From: Actinomycetota bacterium
GTDB lineage: Bacteria; Actinomycetota; Thermoleophilia; Gaiellales; F1-60-MAGs149
Direction: 5' to 3'
Length of the DNA: 55,922 nt
Assembly (NCBI GenBank): GCA_009885805.1
Contig: VFJZ01000025.1
Location: 1-55,922 of the forward strand
Shown: positions 1 to 8,177 of the stretch, one piece after another
How positions within the stretch are numbered: position 1 is the stretch's first letter
How the letters are laid out: every line of letters starts with the position of its first letter
Made by a program: the position numbers and the translations under genes
Notes under the pieces: generated by a model
The model's input: only the letters and a program-made list of their open reading frames with translations
Database searches by the model: none
What the model was told of the DNA's origin: nothing

Positions 1-1131
1 CAGACGTACGTGCGTGGGCTGATCGAGGAGGGGCCTCGCAAGAGTCTGCAGCCGACGTTGTTCCGGCTCGGTCGGTGTGGTCTGGACGGGGTCGATGCTG
101 GGTACCAGTCGGTGCAGCAGTTCCTGGCCGACTCGCCGTGGGATCCGGGGGTGCTGATCCGCGCTGCGGCGGAGCGGGTCGCGCCGCGGCTTGAGGTGGC
201 CGCGTGGGTGGTTGATGACACCGGCTTTGCGAAGGATGGGAAGCGCTCGCCGGGGGTGAAGCGGCAGTACTCGGGAACGCTCGGGAAGGTTGGTAACTGT
301 CAGATCGGGGTGAGCGTGCACGCGGTCGGCGCGGCGGGCACGCTGCCGCTGGGCTGGCGGCTGTATCTGCCGGCTGAGTGGTGCGACGACGCCGATCGGC
401 GGCGGCGCGCGAAGATCCCCGACGACGTCGCGTTCGCGACCAAGCCGCAGTTGGCAGCGGATCTGGTGGCGACGGCGCGTAGCTGGGACGTGCCGCACGC
501 GCCGATCCTTGCCGACCAGGCTTACGGCGACGACTCGCTGTTTCGCGAAACGCTCGACGGGCAGGGCGCCAGCTATGTCCTCGCCGTCGGCGCGGCGACG
601 ACAGTGTACGGACCTGCAACGGTGTTCGCGGTTCCGGATCGCCGCGTGGGGGCCGGCCGGCCCCCACGCGTCGCGCAGGCCGACCGGCCGGCCTGCGCAG
701 TCGAGGCGGTCGCCCGTGCGCTGCCGCAGGCCGCCTGGCAGACGCTCGCCTGCCGGACACGACCGGACGGCAGCGTTGCGACCAGCCGCTTCGCGCTCGT
801 CCGCGTCTGGGCCGCGCACCGGATCCTGCGCCACCGCCAGGCACCGCGCCCGGAATGGCTGATCATCGAATGGCCCGAGCAGGCCGACGCTGCGAGTGAC
901 TACTGGCTCTCGAACCTGCCCGCCTCCACGATCCCCGAACAGCTCGCCCGGCTCGCCCGGCTGCGCTGGACGATCGAACTCGACTACCGCCAACTGAAAG
1001 GCGAACTCGGCCTCGACCACTACGAAGGCCGCTCCTGGAAAGGCTGGCATCACCACTGCGCGCTCGTCACCGTCGCCCACGCCTTCCTGGCCGAGCAACG
1101 CCTGCGCCCGAGACCCGAGCGGCCGGCCTGA
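1..1131 (+). CDS. IS701-family DDE transposase, 5' partial
   Basis: This is a cut-and-paste transposase of the IS4-like IS701 family. The frame is already open at base 1 (Q-T-Y before the first GTG at 10), so the N-terminus is missing. Recognisable blocks are WVVDDTGFAKDGKRSPGV (first catalytic Asp), ILADQAYGDD (second Asp), and LRWTIELDYRQLKGELGLDHYEGR near the C-terminus, seen as a YRQLKGE catalytic Glu motif. A stop at 1129-1131 ends this frame, but the -1 frame stays open to TGA 1230-1232 and encodes about 34 more residues that look native (LPEVVRLLQPAF, then CRHC). Either the element carries a recent frameshift or the tail is reached by -1 frameshifting. Two strong palindromes (643-670, 673-698) lie inside the coding region. 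Confidence 0.85.
   Translation, partial: QTYVRGLIEEGPRKSLQPTLFRLGRCGLDGVDAGYQSVQQFLADSPWDPGVLIRAAAERVAPRLEVAAWVVDDTGFAKDGKRSPGVKRQYSGTLGKVGNCQIGVSVHAVGAAGTLPLGWRLYLPAEWCDDADRRRRAKIPDDVAFATKPQLAADLVATARSWDVPHAPILADQAYGDDSLFRETLDGQGASYVLAVGAATTVYGPATVFAVPDRRVGAGRPPRVAQADRPACAVEAVARALPQAAWQTLACRTRPDGSVATSRFALVRVWAAHRILRHRQAPRPEWLIIEWPEQADAASDYWLSNLPASTIPEQLARLARLRWTIELDYRQLKGELGLDHYEGRSWKGWHHHCALVTVAHAFLAEQRLRPRPERPA
643..698. repeat. Two adjacent palindromes inside the transposase gene
   Basis: Bases 643-670 form a perfect 28-base palindrome (14-base half-sites, centre GGCC|GGCC). Immediately after it, 673-682 and 689-698 form a 10-base stem with a 6-base loop. Both are in frame with the transposase. 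They encode a low-complexity Arg/Pro/Ala stretch lying between two better conserved segments, so they may be an in-frame insertion. The function is unknown. Confidence 0.75.
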
Positions 1132-1263
1132 CACTGCCCGAAGTCGTCCGGCTCCTGCAGCCGGCCTTCGCCTGTTGGGACGACCGCTGCCGCCACTGCG
1201 GCCAACCCGTCGACCTCCACCAACTCGAATGACCGCTAACAAAGCCCTACTAGTGCAGATGCA

Positions 1264-3261
1264 TCAATTCTCTGTCCGACGTGCTGCCGCGCCTCGCTCG
1301 ACGGCCTCGACCAGGAGCGTCGCAACGTCGCGAACGTCCATCGCGGCGCCGGTCGCGTTGACGCCGTCGTCCAGCATCACCGTGCAGAACGGGCAGGCGA
1401 CGGCGAGCGTCTGCGCGCCCGTTTCCGTCGCCTGACGAACGCGCTCGGAGTTGATCTGGCTGCCGCGCTCCTCCATCCACATGTGCGCGCCGCCGGCGCC
1501 GCAGCAGAAGGTGCGCTTGCCGTGCTTCGCCATCTCCACCGGCCTGCCGACGGCGGCGACCAGTTCGCGCGGGGCCTCGACCACGTCGTTGTGACGCGCC
1601 AGGTAGCACGAGTCGTGGTACGTGATCGTCCGCTCGTCGGCCGCCGGCCGCAGCCGGCCCTCGCGGACGAGGTCGGCGAGCAGCTCCGTGTGGTGGACGA
1701 CCTCGTAGCGACCGCCGAAGTCGCCGTACTCGCGGCCGAGGCTGTTGAAGCAGTGCGGACAGGTCGTGACGATCTTCGTGACGCCCTGCTCGTTCAGGGT
1801 CTCGACGTTCTGCTGCGCGTAGGCCTGGAAGGTGTACTCGTCGCCCATCCGCCGCGCGGGATCGCCGGTGCAGCACTCGCGAGGGCCGAGGATCGCGAAG
1901 TCGACGCCGGCCATCTGCAGGAGCTTCGCCGTCGAGCGCGCGCCCTCTCGTGCGCGCTCGTCGTACGCGGGCGCGCAGCCGACCCAGTACAGCACCTCCG
2001 GTGGCGCCTCCCCGGGCTCGAGCACGCGGATGCCGAGCCCCTCGGCCCAGTCCGTGCGCTCCGTCTGCGGCTTGCCCCACGGGTTCGAGGCGCGCTCGAT
2101 ATCGCGCAGCATCGTGCCCGCCTCGGCCGGGAAACGGGACTCGACCATCACGAGGTGGCGTCGCAGGTCGACGATGTGGTCGACGTGTTCGATCGAGACC
2201 GGACACTCGTGGACGCAGGCGCCGCAGGTCACGCAGTCCCAGACGACGTCGTCGGTGACGGCGTTCGGGACGAGCGGTGCGGGTGTGAAGGAGGTACCCC
2301 CGCGCGCCGCGGCGACGAGGTCGGGCCCCTCCGCGAACAACTGGTCGCGCAGGCCCATGATCAGCAGCTTCGGCGACAGCGCCTTGCCCGTCGCGAACGC
2401 GGGACAGACGTCCTGACACCGCCCGCACTCGGTGCACGACATCGTGTCGAGCATCTGCTTCCAGGTCAGGTCGGCGGCGGTGCCGGCGCCGAACCGCAAC
2501 TCGGCCTCGGGGAGGTCGTCGCGGAAGTCGAGCGGCTCGAGCCGGCCGCGGGCGCGCGTGCGGCCGAAGTAGACATTCAGGCCCGCGGTCGCGATGTGCA
2601 GGTGCTTGGAGTTCGGCAGGTAGATGGCGAAGGCGAGGATGATCGCGACGTGGGCGTAGACGAGGATGCGCTCCAGCGCCTCGCTGGCCGAGCCGTCGCC
2701 GAACAGGTTCGCCAGCGCGTTCGAGACCGGCGACCACGTCTCCGGGTACTCGTTCAGGTCGAGGCTGATGCGGACCGCATGCCACGCGATCAGCGTCGTG
2801 ACGATGCCGGCGATCGCGATGAGGATCAGGTCGGCCTCGCGCCGGTGGCTGCCGTCGAAGCGCCGCGGGCGCTGGATCTTGCGGATCGCGAACGCGGCGA
2901 GGACACCCGCGAAGACCATCGTCGCGAACACGTCGACCATCAGCGCGAACCAGCCTTGACGGCCGACCCAGGGAAGCGTCGCGTCGCGATCGACGACGCC
3001 GATCATCGCGATCACGATCGTCGGTGCGAGCACCACGAAACCCCAGAAGATCGCGGCGTGCATGAGACCGGGGCCGAGGCGCTGGAACAGCTTGCGCTGG
3101 CCGGCGACGATCACGACCTCGTTGCGGAGACGGCGGGGAACGTCGTCGAAGCGGGCGGCGGGGCGGCCGAGACGGACGAGGCGGTAGAGCAGCAGCGTTC
3201 GTCGCGCGACCAGCGCGCCGCTGACGAGAAGGGCGGCCGCGAGCAGCGCGGCGCCGACCAC
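1264..3261 (-). CDS. Membrane Fe-S oxidoreductase, DgcB/EMO-like (ETF:menaquinone oxidoreductase type)
   Basis: 665 aa, GTG start. It probably passes electrons from electron-transfer flavoprotein to the membrane quinone. Residues about 1-250 hold several hydrophobic helices (NarI-like cytochrome/membrane part). Two ferredoxin-type cluster motifs follow: CTECGRCQDVCP near 272 and CVTCGACVHECP near 345. Two cysteine-rich CCG domains of the heterodisulfide-reductase kind come next (CCTGDP near 463, CCGAGGAHMWME near 590). This is the layout of DgcB of dimethylglycine-utilising Pseudomonas and of the EMO proteins described as ETF:menaquinone oxidoreductases. It sits one base after etfA and two genes after a dimethylglycine-dehydrogenase-like gene, which supports that role. 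The exact quinone and donor are inferred. Confidence 0.87.
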   Translation of the reverse strand: MVGAALLAAALLVSGALVARRTLLLYRLVRLGRPAARFDDVPRRLRNEVVIVAGQRKLFQRLGPGLMHAAIFWGFVVLAPTIVIAMIGVVDRDATLPWVGRQGWFALMVDVFATMVFAGVLAAFAIRKIQRPRRFDGSHRREADLILIAIAGIVTTLIAWHAVRISLDLNEYPETWSPVSNALANLFGDGSASEALERILVYAHVAIILAFAIYLPNSKHLHIATAGLNVYFGRTRARGRLEPLDFRDDLPEAELRFGAGTAADLTWKQMLDTMSCTECGRCQDVCPAFATGKALSPKLLIMGLRDQLFAEGPDLVAAARGGTSFTPAPLVPNAVTDDVVWDCVTCGACVHECPVSIEHVDHIVDLRRHLVMVESRFPAEAGTMLRDIERASNPWGKPQTERTDWAEGLGIRVLEPGEAPPEVLYWVGCAPAYDERAREGARSTAKLLQMAGVDFAILGPRECCTGDPARRMGDEYTFQAYAQQNVETLNEQGVTKIVTTCPHCFNSLGREYGDFGGRYEVVHHTELLADLVREGRLRPAADERTITYHDSCYLARHNDVVEAPRELVAAVGRPVEMAKHGKRTFCCGAGGAHMWMEERGSQINSERVRQATETGAQTLAVACPFCTVMLDDGVNATGAAMDVRDVATLLVEAVERGAAARRTEN

Positions 3262-3262
3262 G

Positions 3263-4195
3263 TCAGCCTCCTCGCCGGCGGCGCAGCTCCGCCGAGATCG
3301 CCGGCACGACCTCGTGCAGGTCGCCGATCACCGCGTAGTCGGCCGTCGTCATGATCGGCGCCTCGGGATCCTTGTTGATCGCGAGGATGCGCTTGGCCCC
3401 CTTGCAGCCGGCGATGTGCTGCGTCGCCCCGGAGACGCCGCAGGGGATGTAGATCTCGGGTGAGATCTTCGTGCCGGTCTGCCCGACCTGGTCGTTGTGG
3501 GAGCGCCAGCCGGCCATCGTCACCGCGCGCGAGCAGCCGACGGCGCCGCCGAGTAGCCCGGCGAGTTCCTCGATCACGGCGAAGCCCTCGGCCGAGCCGA
3601 CGCCGCGGCCGCCGGTGACGACGACGTCCGCATCGGCCAGCGAGACACCGCCGCTGGCCGCGGCGACGCGATCGCGCACCATCACGACGAGGTCGGCGTC
3701 GTCGAGGGTGGGCGTGAAGTGCTCGACCGCGCCCGGCGCACCGGGCGGGTCGGTGGCGACGGCGTGTGGCGCCGCCGTCAGCAGCGCGCGGCGCGCGACG
3801 TGCAGCCGGGCCTCCTCCAGCAGGCTGCCACCCCACCGAACGCGCGTCAGGGTCAGCGGCGCTCCAGGCTCGACGGCGATGCAGCCGGCCGCGAACGGCT
3901 CGCCGGTGTCGGCCGCGATGCGGGCGACGAGGTCGTTGCCGCGCTCGGTTCCGGCGGCGACGATCGCCGTCGCGCCGATGCGATCGGCGATCTCGACGGC
4001 GATACGGGCGACGGCGTCGGGGGCGTAGCCGGTCAGGCGCGCGTCGCTCGCGACATGGACGGTGTCGACGGCGAGGTCGGCGGCGGCGTCGGCCGAGCCG
4101 ACGAGCAGCGCGTGGACGGGGCCGCCGAGGGCGCGGGCGAGCGTGATCGCCTGGCGGGAGACGTCGTCGCCGAGCTCGATCAGGACGAGGTTCAT
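3263..4195 (-). CDS. etfA: Electron transfer flavoprotein, alpha subunit
   Basis: 310 aa, the normal length for EtfA. The N-terminal half is an adenine-nucleotide-binding-like fold. The C-terminal FAD domain has the family signature: GRGVGSAEGF, then SHNDQVGQTG, PEIYIPCGVSGATQH and ILAINKDPEAPI. It forms the soluble FAD-carrying heterodimer with EtfB and takes electrons from the flavin dehydrogenase encoded upstream. Its ATG overlaps the stop of etfB by four bases (ATGA), and its own stop is one base before the Fe-S oxidoreductase start, so the genes are translationally coupled in one transcript. Confidence 0.95.
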   Translation of the reverse strand: MNLVLIELGDDVSRQAITLARALGGPVHALLVGSADAAADLAVDTVHVASDARLTGYAPDAVARIAVEIADRIGATAIVAAGTERGNDLVARIAADTGEPFAAGCIAVEPGAPLTLTRVRWGGSLLEEARLHVARRALLTAAPHAVATDPPGAPGAVEHFTPTLDDADLVVMVRDRVAAASGGVSLADADVVVTGGRGVGSAEGFAVIEELAGLLGGAVGCSRAVTMAGWRSHNDQVGQTGTKISPEIYIPCGVSGATQHIAGCKGAKRILAINKDPEAPIMTTADYAVIGDLHEVVPAISAELRRRRGG

Positions 4196-4959
4196 CGCGC
4201 CACGCCGATCTGCTCCAGCAGGTCGACGACCGCGGCGGCGGCCTCGGCGCCACGCCCGAGCACGACCGCCTCCTTCGCGCTGCCGGGCGGGACGGCGAGA
4301 CGGACGCGCTCGAGGCGCGGGCGCTCTGGCGACGGCTGCGACGCCGCCACCGGCTTCGACTTCGCCCGCATCCGTCCCGGCACCGACGGGTAGCGCGGCA
4401 GGTTGAGTCCCTCCAGCACGGTCGCGACCGCCGGCAGCGGCAGCGCGTAGACGTCGCGGCCGCCGCCGGCCTCCTGCTCGCAGCGGACGGAGCCGGCCTC
4501 GACCGCGATCGCCTTGATACCGGTCGCGCAGGGCCGGCCGAGCGCCCGCGCGATGCGCAGCCCGACCTGGTAGCCGCCGGAGTCGGCGGACTCGTTGCCG
4601 AGGAGGATCAGGTCGAACGGCCCGCTCGCCGCCTCGTCGTCGCGAATCGCGGCGGTGATCGCTGCGACGGTCGCCTCGGGATCGAACTCGCCGCCGTCGG
4701 TCTCCAGGTGGATCGCGCGCGACATGCCCATCGCCATCGCGTCACGGAGTTGCTCCAGCGCCTCGGGCGGGCCGAGCGTGAGCACGACCGACTCGCCGCC
4801 GTGGGCGTCCACGAGGCGGATCGCCTCCTCGACGCCGCACTCCTCGTGCGGCGAGATCGTGAAGCCGAGGTGCTTCGTCTCCAGCGCCTGCTCGTCGGCG
4901 GTCAGGACCATCTTGCCGCCGGTCATGGGCACGCGCTTGACGCAGACCAGGATCTTCAT
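4192..4959 (-). CDS. etfB: Electron transfer flavoprotein, beta subunit
   Basis: 255 aa starting at MKILVCVKRVP, a typical EtfB N-terminus. The stretch LLGNESADSGGYQVGLRIA matches the EtfB signature (AMP/FAD-dimer region), and ALPLPAVATVLEGLNLPRYPS is the usual C-terminal half motif. The ATG at 4959 overlaps the stop of the preceding dehydrogenase by one base, and its stop overlaps the etfA ATG. A long open frame runs upstream in the same phase through the dehydrogenase, but it has no protein logic. The ATG at 4959 is the clear start. Confidence 0.95.
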   Translation of the reverse strand: MKILVCVKRVPMTGGKMVLTADEQALETKHLGFTISPHEECGVEEAIRLVDAHGGESVVLTLGPPEALEQLRDAMAMGMSRAIHLETDGGEFDPEATVAAITAAIRDDEAASGPFDLILLGNESADSGGYQVGLRIARALGRPCATGIKAIAVEAGSVRCEQEAGGGRDVYALPLPAVATVLEGLNLPRYPSVPGRMRAKSKPVAASQPSPERPRLERVRLAVPPGSAKEAVVLGRGAEAAAAVVDLLEQIGVAR

Positions 4960-7469
4960 CAGGACCGGATCCGCAGGTTGTCGGGATCGAAGATCGGCCG
5001 CGGCCCGACGACGTCGACGGTGACCGGGAAGCGCTCGTTCATGTACTCGACGCGGAGCGCCTTGGAGCCCTCGACGGCGTGCTCGGGCGGCAGGTAGGCG
5101 AGGAGGATGTGCCTGCCGATCGACGGCCCGGCGCCGGCGCTGGTGACGTACGAGCGCCGGCCCTTGCGATCGGTGAGCGGCGTGCCGTCGGCGAGCGTGA
5201 TCGGCTCGCGTCCGAGCGGGTAGCGTCGAACGCCGCTCGCCGACGTGTGGTCGTCCACGGTCAGGGTGCAGAGGATCGCGGCCGGGTCCTCCTCGCGATG
5301 GCGCAGGTGCGCATCCTTGCCGATGAAGTCCTGCTCCTTCACGCGAACCGCCTGCATCCCCGCCTCGACGACCGTGTACTCGGTCTCGAGCTCGGCGCCG
5401 TAGGCACGGTAGCCCTTCTCGAGCCGGCCGGTGGTGCCGTAGACGCCGATGCCGCAGGCCGTCAGCGAGTGCGGCCGACCCGCTTCCCAGAGGGTGTCCC
5501 AGAGCAGCGCGCCCTGCTCGATCGGTACGTACAGCTCCCAGCCGAGGTCGCCGACGTACGAGATCCGTGACGCGAGCGCGAGCTGCGACCCGATCTCGAG
5601 TTCGCGGCAGGTGCCGAACGCGAAGCCCTCGTGCGAGACGTCGTCGGCGGTCGCCGCCGCGAGGATGTCGCGGGCGCGCGGGCCCCAGAGGCCGATCGTC
5701 GTCCACGCCGTCGTCACGTCGACGAGCGGTGCGTCGGCCGGTAGGTGGTCGCGGAACCACTTGCGATCCGCCATCCCGTGGGCACCGCCGGTGACGACGC
5801 GGAAGCGATCCTCCGCGAGGCGCATGATCGTCAGGTCGGACTTGAAGCCGCCGCCCTGCCCGAGGACCGGGGTGTAGACGACGCGGCCGACCGGGACGTC
5901 CATCTGCCGGGCGGCGATGCGCTGCAGGCCGGCGAGCGCGCCGGGCCCGGCGACGTCGAAGATCGCAAACGCCGACAGGTCGAAGATGCCGGCGTGCTCG
6001 CGCATCGCCAGATGTTCCGCGTTGATGATCGGCGACCACCAGCGGGCGTCCCACTCGTGCGGCCGGTCGCCGACGCCGTAGTGCTCGACGAGCGGCGCGT
6101 TCGCCTCGTACCACTGCGGACGCTCCCAGCCGGCGGCCTCGTAGAACACGGCGCCGAGCGCTTCGGCGCGGGCGTGCATCGGCGAGATCCGGATCGGCCG
6201 GTCGCTCGCGTACTGCTCGGCCGGGTGGACGATGCCGTACGTCTTCGGGAACGCCTCGAACGCGCGCGCCTTCGTGTGCCGGCGCGTGCGCTGGTGGTCG
6301 TGAAAGCGGCTGATGTCGGAGCTGTGCAGGTCGATGTGCGACTCGCCGAGCACCATCCACTCGGCCATGGACTTGCCGACCGCTGGCCCCTCCTTCACCC
6401 ACACGGCCGCCGCCGACCAGAGGCCCTTCACCTCGGGCAACTCGCCGAGCACCGGCATCCCGTCCGGCGTGAGCGAGATCAGCCCGTTGATGGCGTACTT
6501 CACGCCGACGGACTCGTCGCCGACGATCTCCGGCATCAGTTCGAGCGCGTGCTCCATCTGCAGGTCGAAGTCGGCCTGCGTGAACGGGAACTCGGTCGGC
6601 GACAGTGCGGCCTCCTCGACCGAGGGGATCTCCTCCGGGTCGTGCAGGATCGAGCGGTGCGCGTACGAGCCGATCTCGAGACCGACGCCGTCCTGGCGCT
6701 CGTACATGAACACGTCCATGTCGCGGACGATCGGGTACTCGATCGCCTTCGTGGAGCGCTCGAACCGGGGCACCGGACCGACGTCGATCATCTGGTGCAC
6801 GACCGGCGTCAGCGGGATGTGGGCGCCGGCCATGCGCGCGAGCAGCGGGCTCCAGACGCCGCAGGCGATCACGACGATCTCGGCCTCGATCGTGCCGCGG
6901 CTCGTCACGACGCGGCGGATGCGGCCGGCCTCGACGTCCATACCCGAGACCTCGGTGTTCGCGAACGTCCGCAGCGCACCCATCTCGACGGCTCGCTCGC
7001 GCATGATCGTGCCCGCCTGAAGCGAGTCGGCGATGCCGACGCCGGGGCAGTAGAAGCCGCCGACGAGGATCGACTCGTCCACGAAGGGGACGAGCTCCTT
7101 GATCTCGGCCGGCGTGATCAGGTGCGCGTCGTCGACGCCCCACGCCTTGGCGGAGGCCATCCGGCGGCGCAGTTCCTCCATCCTCTCCTCCGTGCGCGCA
7201 ACCTCGATGCCGCCGCAGACCGTGAGGACGCCCATCTCCTCGTACTGCCGCGACGACTCGATCGTCAGCTGCGCCATCTCCTTCGAGTGGTCGACGAGGA
7301 AGATGAAGTTGGAGGCGTGGCCGGTCGAGCCGCCGGGGTTCGGCAGCGGTCCCTTGTCGATCTGGACGATGTCCGTCCACCCGAGCCGCGCCAGGTGGTA
7401 GACGAGGCTGTTGCCGACGATGCCGCTGCCGATGACGACGCAGCGCGCGCGATCGGGGAACTGGCTCAT
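4959..7469 (-). CDS. FAD-dependent dimethylglycine/sarcosine dehydrogenase with C-terminal GcvT folate domain
   Basis: 836 aa. Predicted to oxidatively demethylate an N-methylated glycine, passing the C1 unit to tetrahydrofolate and the electrons to ETF. The N-terminal half is a DAO-type flavoprotein: GSGIVG at residues 14-19, and GGSTGHAS at 46-53, where His51 aligns with the His that carries covalent FAD in DMGDH relatives (family knowledge). From about residue 430 it is an aminomethyltransferase (GcvT-like) domain. The start is ATG 7469, preceded by AAGGAG about 11 bases upstream. The frame extends further upstream without a Shine-Dalgarno site. The neighbours etfB, etfA and the Fe-S quinone reductase match the Pseudomonas dgcAB-etf logic. 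Substrate (dimethylglycine, sarcosine or another methylated amine) is inferred. Confidence 0.9.
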   Translation of the reverse strand: MSQFPDRARCVVIGSGIVGNSLVYHLARLGWTDIVQIDKGPLPNPGGSTGHASNFIFLVDHSKEMAQLTIESSRQYEEMGVLTVCGGIEVARTEERMEELRRRMASAKAWGVDDAHLITPAEIKELVPFVDESILVGGFYCPGVGIADSLQAGTIMRERAVEMGALRTFANTEVSGMDVEAGRIRRVVTSRGTIEAEIVVIACGVWSPLLARMAGAHIPLTPVVHQMIDVGPVPRFERSTKAIEYPIVRDMDVFMYERQDGVGLEIGSYAHRSILHDPEEIPSVEEAALSPTEFPFTQADFDLQMEHALELMPEIVGDESVGVKYAINGLISLTPDGMPVLGELPEVKGLWSAAAVWVKEGPAVGKSMAEWMVLGESHIDLHSSDISRFHDHQRTRRHTKARAFEAFPKTYGIVHPAEQYASDRPIRISPMHARAEALGAVFYEAAGWERPQWYEANAPLVEHYGVGDRPHEWDARWWSPIINAEHLAMREHAGIFDLSAFAIFDVAGPGALAGLQRIAARQMDVPVGRVVYTPVLGQGGGFKSDLTIMRLAEDRFRVVTGGAHGMADRKWFRDHLPADAPLVDVTTAWTTIGLWGPRARDILAAATADDVSHEGFAFGTCRELEIGSQLALASRISYVGDLGWELYVPIEQGALLWDTLWEAGRPHSLTACGIGVYGTTGRLEKGYRAYGAELETEYTVVEAGMQAVRVKEQDFIGKDAHLRHREEDPAAILCTLTVDDHTSASGVRRYPLGREPITLADGTPLTDRKGRRSYVTSAGAGPSIGRHILLAYLPPEHAVEGSKALRVEYMNERFPVTVDVVGPRPIFDPDNLRIRS

Positions 7470-7500
7470 GGTGCTGGGTCGCTCCTTGTGATTCGAGTCG

Positions 7501-8157
7501 TTACAGGACCGCGCGCATCGCGCGCTCGAAGTCTTCGACGTGCCGGAGCATCGCGCGCTCGGCGGCGTCGCCGTCGCCATCGCGGATCGCCTCGAGCAGG
7601 TCGCGGTGCTCGCGGACGGCGTCGCCGAGGGTGGCGACGCGGTCGATCGCGAGGAACCAGATCCGCAGCGTGAGCAGGTAGTGCTCGGTGAGCACCGTCT
7701 CCACGAACGGGTTGCGCATGCAGCGATAGACGTGCCGGTGGATGCGCTGGTCGAGGCCGATCAGGTCGCGTCCGTCGCCGTCGGCGGCGTCGATCTCCGC
7801 GAGTAGTTCGTCGGTCTCGATGCGATCCGTCTCGGTGCGGCGCTCGGCGGCGAGGCGGGCGGCCGGCGGCTCGAGGAGGGCGCGGAGTTCCGAGAGGCCG
7901 GCGAGGTCACCGGCGTTGACGCTAGCGACCATGACGCCACGGCGCGGAAAGACCTCGACGAGCCGCTCGTTCGCGAGGGTACGCAGCGCCTCGCGCACCG
8001 GCGTCCGGCCGAGGCCGGTCTCCTCCATCAGGTCGCGCTCGTTGAGGAGCGCTCCCGGCAGCAGCTGCAGTGTCACGATCAGCTCGCGCAGCCGGTAGTA
8101 GGCCTGCTCGGCCTGCGAGCGCGCATCCCGCGCCTCGGGTTGGTGGACGTGGCGCAC
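7501..8157 (-). CDS. GntR-family regulator, FadR/FCD subgroup
   Basis: 218 aa. The N-terminal winged helix spans about residues 15-85, with the GntR signature RDLMEETGLGRTPVREALRTL. The C-terminal all-helical FCD domain (about 90-215) has DQRIHRHVYRCMRNPF, including His positions that bind metal or ligand in this subgroup. It is the first gene of the minus-strand operon, 31 bases ahead of the dehydrogenase start, and therefore probably controls that operon in response to a small carboxylate. A short AT-rich patch (8164-8182) just upstream could hold the promoter and operator, but I cannot define a reliable palindrome there. Confidence 0.92.
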   Translation of the reverse strand: MRHVHQPEARDARSQAEQAYYRLRELIVTLQLLPGALLNERDLMEETGLGRTPVREALRTLANERLVEVFPRRGVMVASVNAGDLAGLSELRALLEPPAARLAAERRTETDRIETDELLAEIDAADGDGRDLIGLDQRIHRHVYRCMRNPFVETVLTEHYLLTLRIWFLAIDRVATLGDAVREHRDLLEAIRDGDGDAAERAMLRHVEDFERAMRAVL

Positions 8158-8177
8158 GCGGCGAATATATCAGTCGT

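Larger units (their letters stand above)
1..1253 (+). mobile_element. IS701-family insertion sequence, right part (left end outside window)
   Basis: The transposase gene is open at the left window edge, so the left terminal repeat is not visible. The right end probably lies at the CTAG at 1250-1253, after the AT-richer string taacaaagccctactag (1237-1253). IS701-family elements are known to duplicate 4-base YTAR targets such as CTAG, which fits, but without the left end the duplication cannot be confirmed. The element stops about 10 bases before the stop codon of the Fe-S oxidoreductase gene on the other strand, so it landed in the 3' flank of that operon and did not interrupt it. Confidence 0.7.

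Noticed and set aside
1250-7380. Long open frames on the strand opposite or out of phase with the etf and dehydrogenase genes (for example 1483-3354 plus, 5745-7673 plus)
   Set aside because: They are GC-rich third-position shadows: Arg/Ala/Pro-rich translations without domains, fully overlapped by recognised genes.
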